From the NCBI GenBank assembly GCA_016866235.1, contig VGMW01000008.1, positions 1-64,000 of the forward strand: a DNA stretch of 64,000 nt. Direction: 5' to 3'. Under the pieces are notes generated by a model. That model searched no databases. It was not told the origin of the DNA and saw only the letters and a program-made list of their open reading frames with translations. This stretch comes from Bacteroidota bacterium (GTDB lineage: Bacteria; Bacteroidota; Bacteroidia; Cytophagales; Cyclobacteriaceae). A program made the position numbers and the translations under genes. Below are positions 20,980 through 29,447 of the stretch, piece after piece (position 1 is the first letter of the stretch; each line of letters begins with the position of its first letter).

Positions 20980-21756
20980 TCAATTCGGCTCCGGTGCTAC
21001 CGGAAGTTCTTTAACTGCATTACCTCCTCCGCCACCCGATAGGAATACATATACCCATGCCGCAACCGCCACCGGAAGCCCAACCTTTAACAACAGCTTA
21101 GACTTCTTCTTCACCTCAAAGGGCTGGCTAAACACTTCGCCCGCCGTCGACAACAACCGCACCTGATACTCGCCGTAAGGCTCACCGTTGTCAACCTTTA
21201 AATCATAGCTTCCTTTATTGGAAACAGTCTCCACCTTTCGGTGCAGGTCAGAACCTTTCACCATCTGAACTTCGATCGGCTCATCCACCACGCCACCCGT
21301 CCAGGTTATCCGTAACGTCTTACCCCTTCTTACCACCGATCCGCCCTTGGGGGATAATAGCGTTATAGGTTCAGCAATAACCACAGGTGTTGCCGCCAGC
21401 TCAAACTGAAGTTCACCTTTGTATCCGGCCGCCTCAGAACGCGCCTGCCAGAGGATCACTTTATTTGGTCCGGGCTTTACACCAGAACCAACATCACCGG
21501 TTACCTGTACCAGTGGCTTAGAGAAATTGTTGTAGGAAGAAAATACCTCGACCTTGAATTCAGCTTTGTCTAAGGAAGCCGTGAGATCGTATCGGATTTC
21601 TATCTGACCATCTCTTAGTTGGGTTCGGATGTTTGCAATGGTCTGTGCCTGAAGTGAGGCAGCAAGGGCAAGGAAAAAACAAACCGTGAGAAGATGTATA
21701 AAGAATTTATATCCTCTGGATTTGACCAATAATCCCGCTTGTAGATTAAACCCCAT
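20980..21756 (-). CDS. Kre9/KNH-like Ig domain protein with C-terminal membrane anchor
   Basis: A 258-residue protein. A long N-terminal signal peptide (cleaved near residue 38, LQAQ) is followed by a beta-sandwich region (about 40-125). Next comes an Ig-like domain of the Kre9/KNH type (about 128-222: LLSPKGGSVVRRGKTLRITWTGG and YQVRLLSTAGEVFSQPFEV). A basic patch KKKSK precedes a single transmembrane helix (about 229-243), then a Gly-rich short tail. The topology suggests an envelope protein anchored by its C-terminus. Its stop is one base before the ATG of the T9SS surface protein, so the two are translationally coupled. A helper role in secretion or anchoring of that protein is inference. 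Confidence 0.75.
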   Translation of the reverse strand: MGFNLQAGLLVKSRGYKFFIHLLTVCFFLALAASLQAQTIANIRTQLRDGQIEIRYDLTASLDKAEFKVEVFSSYNNFSKPLVQVTGDVGSGVKPGPNKVILWQARSEAAGYKGELQFELAATPVVIAEPITLLSPKGGSVVRRGKTLRITWTGGVVDEPIEVQMVKGSDLHRKVETVSNKGSYDLKVDNGEPYGEYQVRLLSTAGEVFSQPFEVKKKSKLLLKVGLPVAVAAWVYVFLSGGGGGNAVKELPVAPEPN

Positions 21757-22054
21757 TTTCCACCTGGTTGGACCGAGTGAAAATACAACTTATGTATTGA
21801 TTTTAATCAGGATAAGGAAGGAAATATGGGTTTTTACCGCTTTATAATATTTTAATTGGGCAAAATATTATAACTGAGGGGGTTTTAATAACATCTACGA
21901 GGGGGGTTGGGGTGGGGTTAGGGGACGATAAACATGCTCAGCAACTCGGCTTCGGGCACCTCATTAATTTTAAATGTCGGCAGGATGTCACCTCGACTCC
22001 ACCTCGGGTTCCCTCGGTGTTAACGCTCGGTGACCATTTAGGAATAACCCGATG

Positions 22055-22108
22055 CCTCGACACCTTCGACACCTTCGACCCCTTCGACACCTTCGACACC
22101 TTCGACAG
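22055..22108. repeat. 9-bp tandem repeat, unit CACCTTCGA, about six copies
   Basis: Consecutive copies of the nonamer ACCTTCGAC, one with A to C change, run directly into the left arm of the 17-bp inverted repeat. The minus-strand reading frame through it gives a repeated SKVSKV pattern, not a real protein. Confidence 0.85.
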
Positions 22109-22166
22109 GCTCAGGTGTCGGCTCAGGGGTCTACTGGCTTTGAAGGAGGCCTGAGCTTGTCGAAGG
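22099..22166. repeat. 17-bp inverted repeat, CCTTCGACAGGCTCAGG type
   Basis: The left arm 22099-22115 and the right arm 22150-22166 are reverse complements with one mismatch, around a 34-base loop. The core CTTCGACAGGCTCAG / CTGAGC-TGTCGAAG is a repetitive palindromic sequence I recognise from intergenic DNA of many Bacteroidetes and other genomes. Function is unknown; a transcript end or a mobile repeat are both possible. Confidence 0.75.
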
Positions 22167-22282
22167 CCGACGTCACCTCGGGTTCCCTCGGTGTAAACGC
22201 TCGGCATAAATAAGATCAGGGGTCTACTGGCTTTGAAGGAGGCTCAGTCGATTTTGCCAGTTGAAGGCTGGGCAACCAGATT

Positions 22283-23629
22283 TTAACTTTTCACCAATTC
22301 AACGCGTCGATTGTTGGCTTTGTTTTCAGTAGTACTGTTTGGCATCAGTGGCTTCGTTTCGCCATAACCTTTGGCGGTCAACCTTGCCCCATCAATTCCA
22401 AGCTCCATAAGTTTACCCCTCACAGTTTCAGCACGCTGCTGAGAAAGTTTCATGTTCGATGCGTCATCACCATCGCTGTCGGTGTGTCCACCAACCTCAA
22501 ACTTTAATTGAGCGTTCTGTTTCATGAGCTCAGCAATAGCATTTAACTCACCGAAACTTTCCGGCTTCAGCGTTGCCTTGCCAACATCAAACGTAATGCC
22601 CCGAGCGATCATCCGTCCATCGGTAACCAACTGCTTATAAGGATCAGCCCCACCCTCTGCAATTCGGACATTCTTGAAAAAAACCTGATAGCCATCGTTA
22701 TCCGAACTGCAACTGAAACAGGATATCTGAAAGGTGAAAGATCGACCCTTTCCAATTACGGAATTGATCACCCGTTGGCTGTTGAGATAAACTTTCATGG
22801 AACGTTCGGTTATGGCCACAGAAACGTGAACCCATTTGTCGGTGATGTCATCATAAGCTTTTACATAACCCATATCGGTTGTCTTGCCCTGATTGAAATC
22901 ACCATTCATTTTACCAAACGTTACTTTTCCCAACGACGTAACATCCAGTCGCTCGATAAAATCACCCAACTCCATTTGCTTGTCGTTATCATAAAAATCC
23001 TCATCGACCGCGAATTGAATGGTGAAATATTCATTGCCAAAAGCACCCTTACGGTAAGTCTCCATCATGGTGCCATTGTTCTTTCTGAACAAATAATCAA
23101 ACTCAAGGGTAGTTCGAGTTGCATTCTTGCTGTTGTTCTCAGCACGACGTGGATAAACGGTACTGCTTTCCTCTAATAATCCCATTACCTTCTCACCATT
23201 AATGGTAGAGACCTCCACCTGACCTTTGGTCGGAATCCAATAGGAAGGCACTTCATCATCTGTTTCATTCTGAAAATTATCCTCGAACATGACTTTTTCA
23301 CCTGGGATGAAATCAAAACGAGCATAGGACTTTTCAGGTGAAACAGAGGCCTGGGTGGGCGCCGCTGGTGCAGCTTCCTCCGTTTTCTCCTCCGCCGGTG
23401 CAGGATTTTGATTTGGTTCCTCCGTCTGTCCGTCACCCTGCTGTGGTTGACCAGGAGCCTGGCCTGGATTTTTGCCTTTGCCCTCCAGCCTATCCAGTCC
23501 TTTATTAATGGCGTTGTTCACCTTTGCATCCTTGCGCTGGTTCAGCTGGTCTTTGAGACGATTACCGATCTGGGCATTGGAACCAGTGGCTGTTAACATG
23601 ACACTCAAAAGAAGAATTGCGTATCTCAT
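22283..23629 (-). CDS. OmpA family protein with N-terminal laminin G-like region
   Basis: The ATG at 23629 starts the signal peptide directly (448 residues; the ATG at 23659 adds 10). Signal peptide 1-20, then a Gln/Pro/Glu-rich low-complexity linker (about 35-100). A beta-sandwich region follows (about 105-320) with laminin/concanavalin-like strands (VMFEDNFQNE, TTLEFDYLFRKNNG). The C-terminal OmpA/MotB domain (about 335-448) carries GGHTDSDGDDASNMKLSQQRAETVR and the KGYGETKP loop. The OmpA domain binds peptidoglycan, so the protein tethers the outer membrane or a surface module to the wall. Similar proteins are frequent in gliding Bacteroidetes. Confidence 0.88.
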   Translation of the reverse strand: MRYAILLLSVMLTATGSNAQIGNRLKDQLNQRKDAKVNNAINKGLDRLEGKGKNPGQAPGQPQQGDGQTEEPNQNPAPAEEKTEEAAPAAPTQASVSPEKSYARFDFIPGEKVMFEDNFQNETDDEVPSYWIPTKGQVEVSTINGEKVMGLLEESSTVYPRRAENNSKNATRTTLEFDYLFRKNNGTMMETYRKGAFGNEYFTIQFAVDEDFYDNDKQMELGDFIERLDVTSLGKVTFGKMNGDFNQGKTTDMGYVKAYDDITDKWVHVSVAITERSMKVYLNSQRVINSVIGKGRSFTFQISCFSCSSDNDGYQVFFKNVRIAEGGADPYKQLVTDGRMIARGITFDVGKATLKPESFGELNAIAELMKQNAQLKFEVGGHTDSDGDDASNMKLSQQRAETVRGKLMELGIDGARLTAKGYGETKPLMPNSTTENKANNRRVELVKS

Positions 23630-23708
23630 ATGATATTTTATTTCTTTTTTAGACATCAAATGGAAAAATCCTCCCTAAAGTGGGGATTTCAATCGTAATT
23701 TTCAAGCA

Positions 23709-25529
23709 ATGATAATGGGTGTTTCAACTTACAACAGCAAATCAAACAAAGCCTCCAAGGTGCGCCTCAACGGGAAACGCATATTTTTTAAAAACTTTCT
23801 GCCTTCCCTCGAGTCGATGGGCTTAATCATCCTTTTAGCATTTATCCATATTTCATGTGGACCCAAACATGAATTGCCAACACCGGACCCTGACAATGGT
23901 GGGCTCATTTTGCCAAAAGGCTTTCGAGCACTGGTCGTAGCCGATAGTGTTGGACCTACGCGGCATATTGCGGTGAGTCCGGAGGGTTTCATTTATGCCA
24001 AACTCAGAATTACCACCGCCGAGCCCGGAAACCTTGCGCTGCGCGACACAACAGGAGATGGACGAGTTGATATGGTTGTTCCTTTCGGAGATTATCCCAA
24101 CGACGGAACATTTGCGACCGAAATGCGCATTCATAATGGTTATCTCTATTATAGTTCGGAGCAGGTGGTGTATCGGCAAAAATTGATTCCAGGAAAATTG
24201 CTGCCAGAAGGAAAACCAGAAGCCATTATGACCGACCACCACCCAAGGCAATGGCACAACGCAAAATCACTTGCGTTCGATGACCAGGACGGAATGTATG
24301 TCACTTTCAGTGCACCAACCAATGTCTGTGAAGACTGGACGAACCACATCAGCAATTCATCGGCACATATACCAGGTGAATATCCCTGCACCCAACTTTA
24401 TGATCAGGCGGGCATATGGAAGTTTAATGCCAAAAAACCCGGTCAAAAGCAATCGGATGGAAAACGCTTTGCCACGGGACTGAGAAGCGTCGTCGGAATT
24501 ACATGGAGTAAGGAGGATGGGCAATTGTATGCCGTCCAACATGGAAGAGATTATTTATACGCCCATGCACCACACCTTTATACTCCATGGCAAAATGCAA
24601 TTCTGCCGGCAGAGGAATTTGTGCGGATTAAGGAGGGTGATGATTTTGGATGGCCATATACCTATTACGATCCATTTAAAAAGCGAAGGATTGTAGCGCC
24701 TGAATATGGTGGTGATGGTGATCGTTCGCCAGAAGGAATGACATTGGCCAGTCCACTCATGGGATTCCCTGCACATTGGGCACCCAATGATTTGTTGTTT
24801 TATCAGGGTGATCTTTTTCCGGAGCATTATAAAAATGGCGCATTCGTAGCCTTTCATGGATCGACGAATCGCTCACCCTATCCGCAGGGCGGCTATGTTG
24901 TTGCCTTTGTTCCATTTGAAAACGGACAGCCGTCAGGCAACTGGGAGGTATTCGCCGATGGATTTGTTGGAACCGATACTGTAGCCGATATGAGTCAGGC
25001 CAAATACAGACCGATGGGAATTGCAGAGGGCCCGGATGGTTCGCTTTATATCTCCGAATCCAAGAATGGAAAAATCTGGCGCATAACGTTTGATGGCGAT
25101 AAAAATGACTTTGGAGACATTGAGTTGAATGAGATGGAGCGACTTAAAAATAAACCGCATCTGAAGTTATTGAGCGAGCAGGAAGATAATTTGAGTCTCA
25201 GAGGAGCGCAGGATGGGAAGGAACTATACGCGATTTATTGTACGGCTTGTCATCAGGATAACGGTCTTGGTGAGGGTGAGCATTATCCCCCACTCGCAGG
25301 TTCGGAATGGGTTATCGGTCCAAAGGACAGATTGATTAAGTCGGTTGTCAATGGCTTAAATGAAGAGATCAGGGTAAAGGGTAAAACGTATAATACCATT
25401 ATGCCGGCGTTTAACTTTTTAAGTGATGAACAGGTGGCCGCCATCTTGAATTATGTTCGATCGGAATACGGAAAGACTGAGGGCGGGATAAGGGAGGAGG
25501 AAATTAGAAGGCTAAGAGAGAGAGAATGA
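23709..25529 (+). CDS. Sorbosone dehydrogenase-like PQQ sugar dehydrogenase fused to cytochrome c, lipoprotein
   Basis: The reading frame gives 606 residues from ATG 23709. A later ATG at 23817 would begin directly with a lipoprotein signal (LLAFIHISC) and is a good alternative. The six-bladed propeller of soluble glucose/sorbosone dehydrogenases spans about residues 60-480 (PKGFRALVVAD, YAVQHGRDYL, GDDFGWPYTYYDP, GVAFVPF-like strands). A class I cytochrome c domain follows (about 500-590) with CTACH as haem motif and the Met ligand in TIMPAF. Electrons from sugar oxidation would pass to the attached haem and on to the respiratory chain. The last 15 residues are encoded by GA-rich sequence that continues into the following intergenic region, so the true C-terminus may have been extended. 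Confidence 0.85.
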   Translation: MIMGVSTYNSKSNKASKVRLNGKRIFFKNFLPSLESMGLIILLAFIHISCGPKHELPTPDPDNGGLILPKGFRALVVADSVGPTRHIAVSPEGFIYAKLRITTAEPGNLALRDTTGDGRVDMVVPFGDYPNDGTFATEMRIHNGYLYYSSEQVVYRQKLIPGKLLPEGKPEAIMTDHHPRQWHNAKSLAFDDQDGMYVTFSAPTNVCEDWTNHISNSSAHIPGEYPCTQLYDQAGIWKFNAKKPGQKQSDGKRFATGLRSVVGITWSKEDGQLYAVQHGRDYLYAHAPHLYTPWQNAILPAEEFVRIKEGDDFGWPYTYYDPFKKRRIVAPEYGGDGDRSPEGMTLASPLMGFPAHWAPNDLLFYQGDLFPEHYKNGAFVAFHGSTNRSPYPQGGYVVAFVPFENGQPSGNWEVFADGFVGTDTVADMSQAKYRPMGIAEGPDGSLYISESKNGKIWRITFDGDKNDFGDIELNEMERLKNKPHLKLLSEQEDNLSLRGAQDGKELYAIYCTACHQDNGLGEGEHYPPLAGSEWVIGPKDRLIKSVVNGLNEEIRVKGKTYNTIMPAFNFLSDEQVAAILNYVRSEYGKTEGGIREEEIRRLRERE

Positions 25530-25672
25530 GAAGGTGAATAAGAGCGAGAGCGAGGTCGAGCGCGAGAGGAGAGAGAAAAGAAACTACACTCCCATCTCGA
25601 TCTCGGACTCGAGCTAAAATAGAGCGAGATCGAGAGCGAGAAAAGAGAGAAAAAAACAGATCGAGGTCGAGC

Positions 25673-26270
25673 GCGAGAGGTGAGAGAAATAATCAGATTG
25701 AGAATGAGAGGGTGATTCAGAGCGAGAGCGAGAAGGGAGAGAACAGAATGAGAGGGAGTGGGGAGTTGGAGGATTGATTGAGGTCAGAGCGCAGGCAAAT
25801 TCGTCGAAGCAAGGTGGCTGAGCGAAGTCGAAGCCACCGCATCCAAAGCCCAAATTCTTTTTAGGCCAATTGAGGTTAGCCAAGAAAGTTACGTTTTTGA
25901 TCTATAAATTATCGGACTCCCCCTTCGGCTACGCTCAGGGGTCGGCTCAGGGGTCGGCTTAGAGGGCGGTCCAAATTAAAAGTGGTCGACCATTCTCCCA
26001 TCTCGATCTTCCATCTCCATCTCAATTCAGAGCGAGCGCGAGAGCGAGAAGGGAGAAAGAAAAGCTGCTACACTCGAAAATCGATCTTAAGACAGAGCGA
26101 GAGCGAGAGAAGAGAATGAGAGTGAGAATGAGTGGGGGAATTATTGCCTTAAATAAAGCCTAAGAAAACAATCCTCTCGAAACTCCATCTCGAACTCGAT
26201 CTTAGGGTAGAGCGAGAGCGAGAGGTGAGAGAAATAATCATATTGAGAATGAGAGGGAGATTCAGAGCGA
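25673..26270. repeat. 53-bp direct repeat, copies 25673-25725 and 26218-26270
   Basis: Both copies start GCGAGAGGTGAGAGAAATAA and end with ATTCAGAGCGA, and they differ at only two positions. They sit 545 bp apart in the GA-rich region. The high identity suggests a recent segmental copy rather than chance low complexity. Confidence 0.85.
25813..25838. repeat. Short hairpin repeat GGTGGCT...AGCCACC
   Basis: A perfect 7-bp stem (25813-25819 with 25832-25838) encloses a 12-base loop, GAGCGAAGTCGA. On the minus strand this and its flank would translate as a GFDFAQPP peptide, which I know from spurious reading frames across Bacteroidetes genomes. It is therefore likely one copy of a dispersed palindromic element. 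Confidence 0.6.
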
Positions 26271-26306
26271 GCGCGAGAGAAGAGAGTTAACGGCTTATTT
26301 AGATTT

Positions 26307-28217
26307 TCATTTTTGAACGAGGAGATATTTTTCGAGTACCTGAATGATTTTTCTGAATTCTACCGGCTTGGTTAGAAAATCACTGAAGCCCATATTCAAA
26401 TAATTCTTTTTTTGCTCACCAAAAACATCAGCAGTCAGACAAATGACTGGGATACCTCGCAGGTTATCCATGTTCGCAATGGTTCGCGTTGCCTCAATGC
26501 CATCCATTACCGGCATATGAATGTCCATGAAAATAGCATCGGGCTTGTGTTCCATCGCCATGGATATACCCTCCTTGCCATTCATGGCCATTAAAACTCT
26601 AAGTCCTGTTTCCTGCAGAAAACCACAAAGCACCTGCATGTTCACAGGATTATCCTCAACCACCAGTACTTTCTGACCCTCTGTAAACTTGATGGAGTTT
26701 AGATTAAAAACATCATTCGATGGGGTATGATCGGTCATGATGGCCCGGATCAACGGAAGTCTGACTGTAAACCTGGAGCCCTCGCCCTGCTTGCTTTCAA
26801 CCGTTATCTGACCCCCGAACAGCTCAACCAACCGCTTGGTGATGGCTAGCCCTAAACCAGTTCCACCATATTTTTTGAGAATGGTATTGTTGGCCTGGGT
26901 GAATGGCTGGAAAATCAACTCAAGCTTGTCTGACTCAATACCAATACCTTCATCTTCAACCCTAAAGACCAACTGCTTACCTTCCATTACCACGGAGATG
27001 TTGATCCGCTTTCCTTCGTCAGTAAACTTTAAGGCATTGGAACACAAATTCATTAGAATCTGATTGAGCTTGGTGGCATCTGTTTCAATGTCTTCAGGCA
27101 GGTCTGCGGAAATGCTGTAGCTGCAATGCAATCCTTTTTGGCTGGCTTTCGCCTGACTGATTTCATAAACTCTTTTTACCAACTGCCGGAGATTGACCGT
27201 TTCCATCGAAAGGGTCATTTTTCCGGAATCGATACGGGACAAGTCCAGAACATTATTGATCAGTTCCAGCAGATGTGTCCCACTTGTCTCAATCCCACCG
27301 ACGAATTCTTTAAGGTCACTCGGAAAACTCTGATCACGCATCCGCATCTGCATAATTTGGGTGTAGCCCAGGATGGCATTAAGCGGCGTACGGATTTCAT
27401 GGCTGATGCTGGTCAGGTAATAGCTTTTGGATTCTGTTGCCTCCTGCGCGCGAAGCATTGCACGCTTCATTTCATTTTTTGTTTCCTTAAGCATTTCGAC
27501 GCTGGCCTCTAAATCGGTGGTACGCTTAAAGATTTTACCTTCGAGTTCCAGCTTATAGTCTTCCAGGTCCTGATTGCTGGATTTTAATTTTTGAATAAAG
27601 TATTGATCAAGGTTTACCCTTCTTTCAGCAATGACGAATATGACGGCGCCAATCATCAGAATATTGGCCATTAACAGCCGAATGGCAATCTCATCTGTTA
27701 CCACAGATGGTCGCATGGATCGGAACAAAGGATCCAGGAAAAAGGCAGCGAAATAAAACACCACAAAGGCCACAATCCAGCTGTATAAATTGATCTTTCT
27801 ACGCGTTCCCAATACAGCAAGAAATGAAATGCTTGACCACAACATGACCAAACCGGAAGCATAATAACCGCCAAGGATGGCTTGCATAAAGAAAGGCAGC
27901 ACAAGACTTATGGTTATTTGAAGTGTATAGCCGAGGCGATAAGAGAGCCGGCTGATTAAACCAAGGTTAACGATGGAAAGCAATACATAGCCCGCAGGAA
28001 CCAGTGCATGACCATATAAATCGAGGTACAACATGATACCAACCCAGACAAGACCACCGGTTGACATAAATGTTGCCAGTGAGAAAAGCATTCGCTTTGT
28101 ATTTTTTTCTCCAACCTGGGTCTCCATTTGTGGAAAAGCAAAGTAGAGAACATTCCTTATCAAGTTAGGAATCTTGCTTTCTGATGGAGACTTCAGTGGT
28201 TGATTAGTTTGGGACAT
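26307..28217 (-). CDS. Membrane-bound hybrid histidine kinase
   Basis: A 636-residue inner-membrane sensor. Six hydrophobic segments fill residues about 42-197, with no large extracytoplasmic loop, so the signal is probably sensed in or near the membrane. A coiled coil (205-265) leads to the HisKA domain with phospho-accepting His273 (SHEIRTP). The HATPase has the N box Asn394 (CSNALKF), the G1 box EDEGIGI (421-427) and the G2 box GGTGLGL (451-457). A C-terminal receiver (515-636) has Asp565 as phosphoacceptor and the conserved LTKP Lys. It probably passes phosphate to the receiver-only proteins encoded just upstream on the same strand. No output domain gene is adjacent. Confidence 0.92.
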   Translation of the reverse strand: MSQTNQPLKSPSESKIPNLIRNVLYFAFPQMETQVGEKNTKRMLFSLATFMSTGGLVWVGIMLYLDLYGHALVPAGYVLLSIVNLGLISRLSYRLGYTLQITISLVLPFFMQAILGGYYASGLVMLWSSISFLAVLGTRRKINLYSWIVAFVVFYFAAFFLDPLFRSMRPSVVTDEIAIRLLMANILMIGAVIFVIAERRVNLDQYFIQKLKSSNQDLEDYKLELEGKIFKRTTDLEASVEMLKETKNEMKRAMLRAQEATESKSYYLTSISHEIRTPLNAILGYTQIMQMRMRDQSFPSDLKEFVGGIETSGTHLLELINNVLDLSRIDSGKMTLSMETVNLRQLVKRVYEISQAKASQKGLHCSYSISADLPEDIETDATKLNQILMNLCSNALKFTDEGKRINISVVMEGKQLVFRVEDEGIGIESDKLELIFQPFTQANNTILKKYGGTGLGLAITKRLVELFGGQITVESKQGEGSRFTVRLPLIRAIMTDHTPSNDVFNLNSIKFTEGQKVLVVEDNPVNMQVLCGFLQETGLRVLMAMNGKEGISMAMEHKPDAIFMDIHMPVMDGIEATRTIANMDNLRGIPVICLTADVFGEQKKNYLNMGFSDFLTKPVEFRKIIQVLEKYLLVQK

Positions 28218-28289
28218 AAAATCAAAGACTTGAATTTAATCAAAACAGGGAGTTGAATTTATGGTTCATTTCAGATGTCGCCTTAAGAA

Positions 28290-29009
28290 TTAAACAGGTT
28301 GAACACAACGGACAGAGAACCCGCTGGATTTAAATCCATCTTTTCGGATGATCATTGAACTGTCGATAAAGGTAAGGTAGACAAAGCAGGCATCATTGGG
28401 GCTTGCTTCATTGGCTGCCCACCAGTTTCCATAATCACCCAAGTCCAGAAAAGAGCCAAAGACTCCCCTACCTCCACCAGGCATTGCTGAAAATCCGGAC
28501 TGATTGTTACCATTGCCCATCATATTCCAACCGGACTTACTTTTCAAACGACGTCCTGCCAACGGAAATCCACCAAGCTCCAATGCTAACCGCTCCCAAT
28601 CACTCAACATTGGAATACGCCAACCTTCAGGTGCGAGACCACGCGAATCATTTAAAGCAAACCAATTGTACAATCTCCCGTAAGCGGCGCCGATTTGCCT
28701 ATCATTTCTATACCAGCAACATGCGGGCTCTCCCATCTGACCAATAGCTTCCCAGTCCTCAGCACTTTCAGCCACTGGGATAATGTCACCATTTCGAAAG
28801 TGGTCGGTATTTAGATTGAAAGCACTCCAACGGAGACCAGCGGCAATGCAGGTTGTCGGAAGTGAAGTAGTATTAGAGATCGTTGGATTAGAATTCAAGA
28901 TTTGATTCTCGAATCTTTTAGCAATAAAAATTAAACCTGAAATGAATTGACAGACTGATGGATCAAATGGTTGCCACGCGACGGTTGAGCCAGGCTTCCC
29001 ACTCAGCAA
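28290..29009 (-). CDS. Stand-alone FISUMP domain protein, start uncertain
   Basis: The open frame gives 239 residues from a TTG at 29009 that overlaps the preceding receiver gene by 47 bases. Another in-frame TTG at 28898 would give 202 residues. Neither start has an ATG, and no signal peptide or lipobox is visible. From about residue 60 the FISUMP pattern is clear: WSAFNLNTDHFRNG, CCWYRND, AAYGRLYNWFAL, PEGWRIPMLSDWE, SGFSAMPGGG, WWAANEAS, GFSVRCVQPV. The usual WWSSTE is changed to WWAANE. FISUMP proteins are normally exported, so the missing signal and its place inside a two-component cluster are odd. It may be a decaying or cytosolic variant. Confidence 0.7.
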   Translation of the reverse strand: MLSGKPGSTVAWQPFDPSVCQFISGLIFIAKRFENQILNSNPTISNTTSLPTTCIAAGLRWSAFNLNTDHFRNGDIIPVAESAEDWEAIGQMGEPACCWYRNDRQIGAAYGRLYNWFALNDSRGLAPEGWRIPMLSDWERLALELGGFPLAGRRLKSKSGWNMMGNGNNQSGFSAMPGGGRGVFGSFLDLGDYGNWWAANEASPNDACFVYLTFIDSSMIIRKDGFKSSGFSVRCVQPV

Positions 29010-29427
29010 CCATGGTTAACAATTGATCAACGGCTTTACCAATTCCTGAACCACCGTTGCCATTGTTGTTAAGGTGTTTATCAACCAGACCAAACAACTC
29101 ACTTGCCCGGAAAGGTTTTGTCAGATAATTGTTCGCACCCAATTGTAACCCTTTTTGAATGTCAGATTCCATCGCCTTGGCTGACAGAAATACAAAAGGT
29201 GTTTTGGTGAAGCTGGGATTGTTACGAATGGCTTCAATGACTTCGTAGCCGGTGAGGCCTGGCATCATAATATCACACAGAATCATGTCTGGTTTTTGAT
29301 CGAGCGCCATTTGCAAACCAGCGGTGCCGTTATCAGCAGAAAATATTTCATACGACTTCATCTCCAGGAGTTCAACCAGACTCTCGCGGATGTTTTCGTC
29401 GTCTTCAATGACCAGTATTTTTTTCAT
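28963..29427 (-). CDS. Receiver-only response regulator with C-terminal extension
   Basis: A 154-residue protein. The CheY-like receiver (1-120) is complete: acidic pair in VIEDDEN, phosphoacceptor Asp52 in LCDIMMPG, Ser in FLSAKA, and Lys in TKPF. A Gly/Asn-rich linker leads to a short helix (LLTMVAEWEAWLNRR) that is not a DNA-binding domain. It is probably a phosphate shuttle or protein-interaction regulator for the neighbouring hybrid kinase. It lies 20 bases after the second receiver gene, in one operon. Confidence 0.9.
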   Translation of the reverse strand: MKKILVIEDDENIRESLVELLEMKSYEIFSADNGTAGLQMALDQKPDMILCDIMMPGLTGYEVIEAIRNNPSFTKTPFVFLSAKAMESDIQKGLQLGANNYLTKPFRASELFGLVDKHLNNNGNGGSGIGKAVDQLLTMVAEWEAWLNRRVATI

Positions 29428-29447
29428 GTTTTGTCTAAGGTAATCCG

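Larger units (their letters stand above)
22001..22204. repeat. Pair of 30-bp direct repeats (22001-22030 and 22175-22204)
   Basis: The two copies begin ACCTCGGGTTCCCTCGG and differ at one position (GTGTTAACG versus GTGTAAACG). A second direct repeat pair of 27 bp, CAGGGGTCTACTGGCTTTGA onward, lies at 22124-22150 and 22217-22243. The two pairs interleave, which points to duplication of a compound unit of roughly 90-170 bp. Confidence 0.85.
21757..22282. other. Intergenic region with tandem, direct and inverted repeats
   Basis: No supportable gene in 526 bases. It contains a 9-mer tandem repeat, a 17-bp inverted repeat and two pairs of direct repeats (listed separately). The GC-rich repeat block at about 21980-22250 contrasts with the AT-rich flank at 21780-21890. 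Open frames here are short and follow the repeats, so they are artefacts. Confidence 0.8.
25530..26306. other. Repeat-rich purine-biased intergenic region
   Basis: No supportable gene in 777 bases. The sequence is a mosaic of imperfect GAGCGAGAGCGAGA-type units on the plus strand, interspersed with their complement (CATCTCGATCTCG, at about 25592, 26001 and 26187). It also has a 53-bp direct repeat, a hairpin element and a CTTCGGCTACGCTCAGGGG block (about 25922-25941). It separates convergent genes, so it holds two gene ends and no promoter is expected. Confidence 0.8.

Noticed and set aside
22055-22108. Possible CRISPR-like array
   Set aside because: Units are 9 bp, directly tandem and without spacers, and no cas genes are present.
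25614-25883. Minus-strand 89-residue frame with GFDFAQPP
   Set aside because: Made of the GA-rich repeats and a dispersed hairpin element; this peptide is a known artefact of such repeats.
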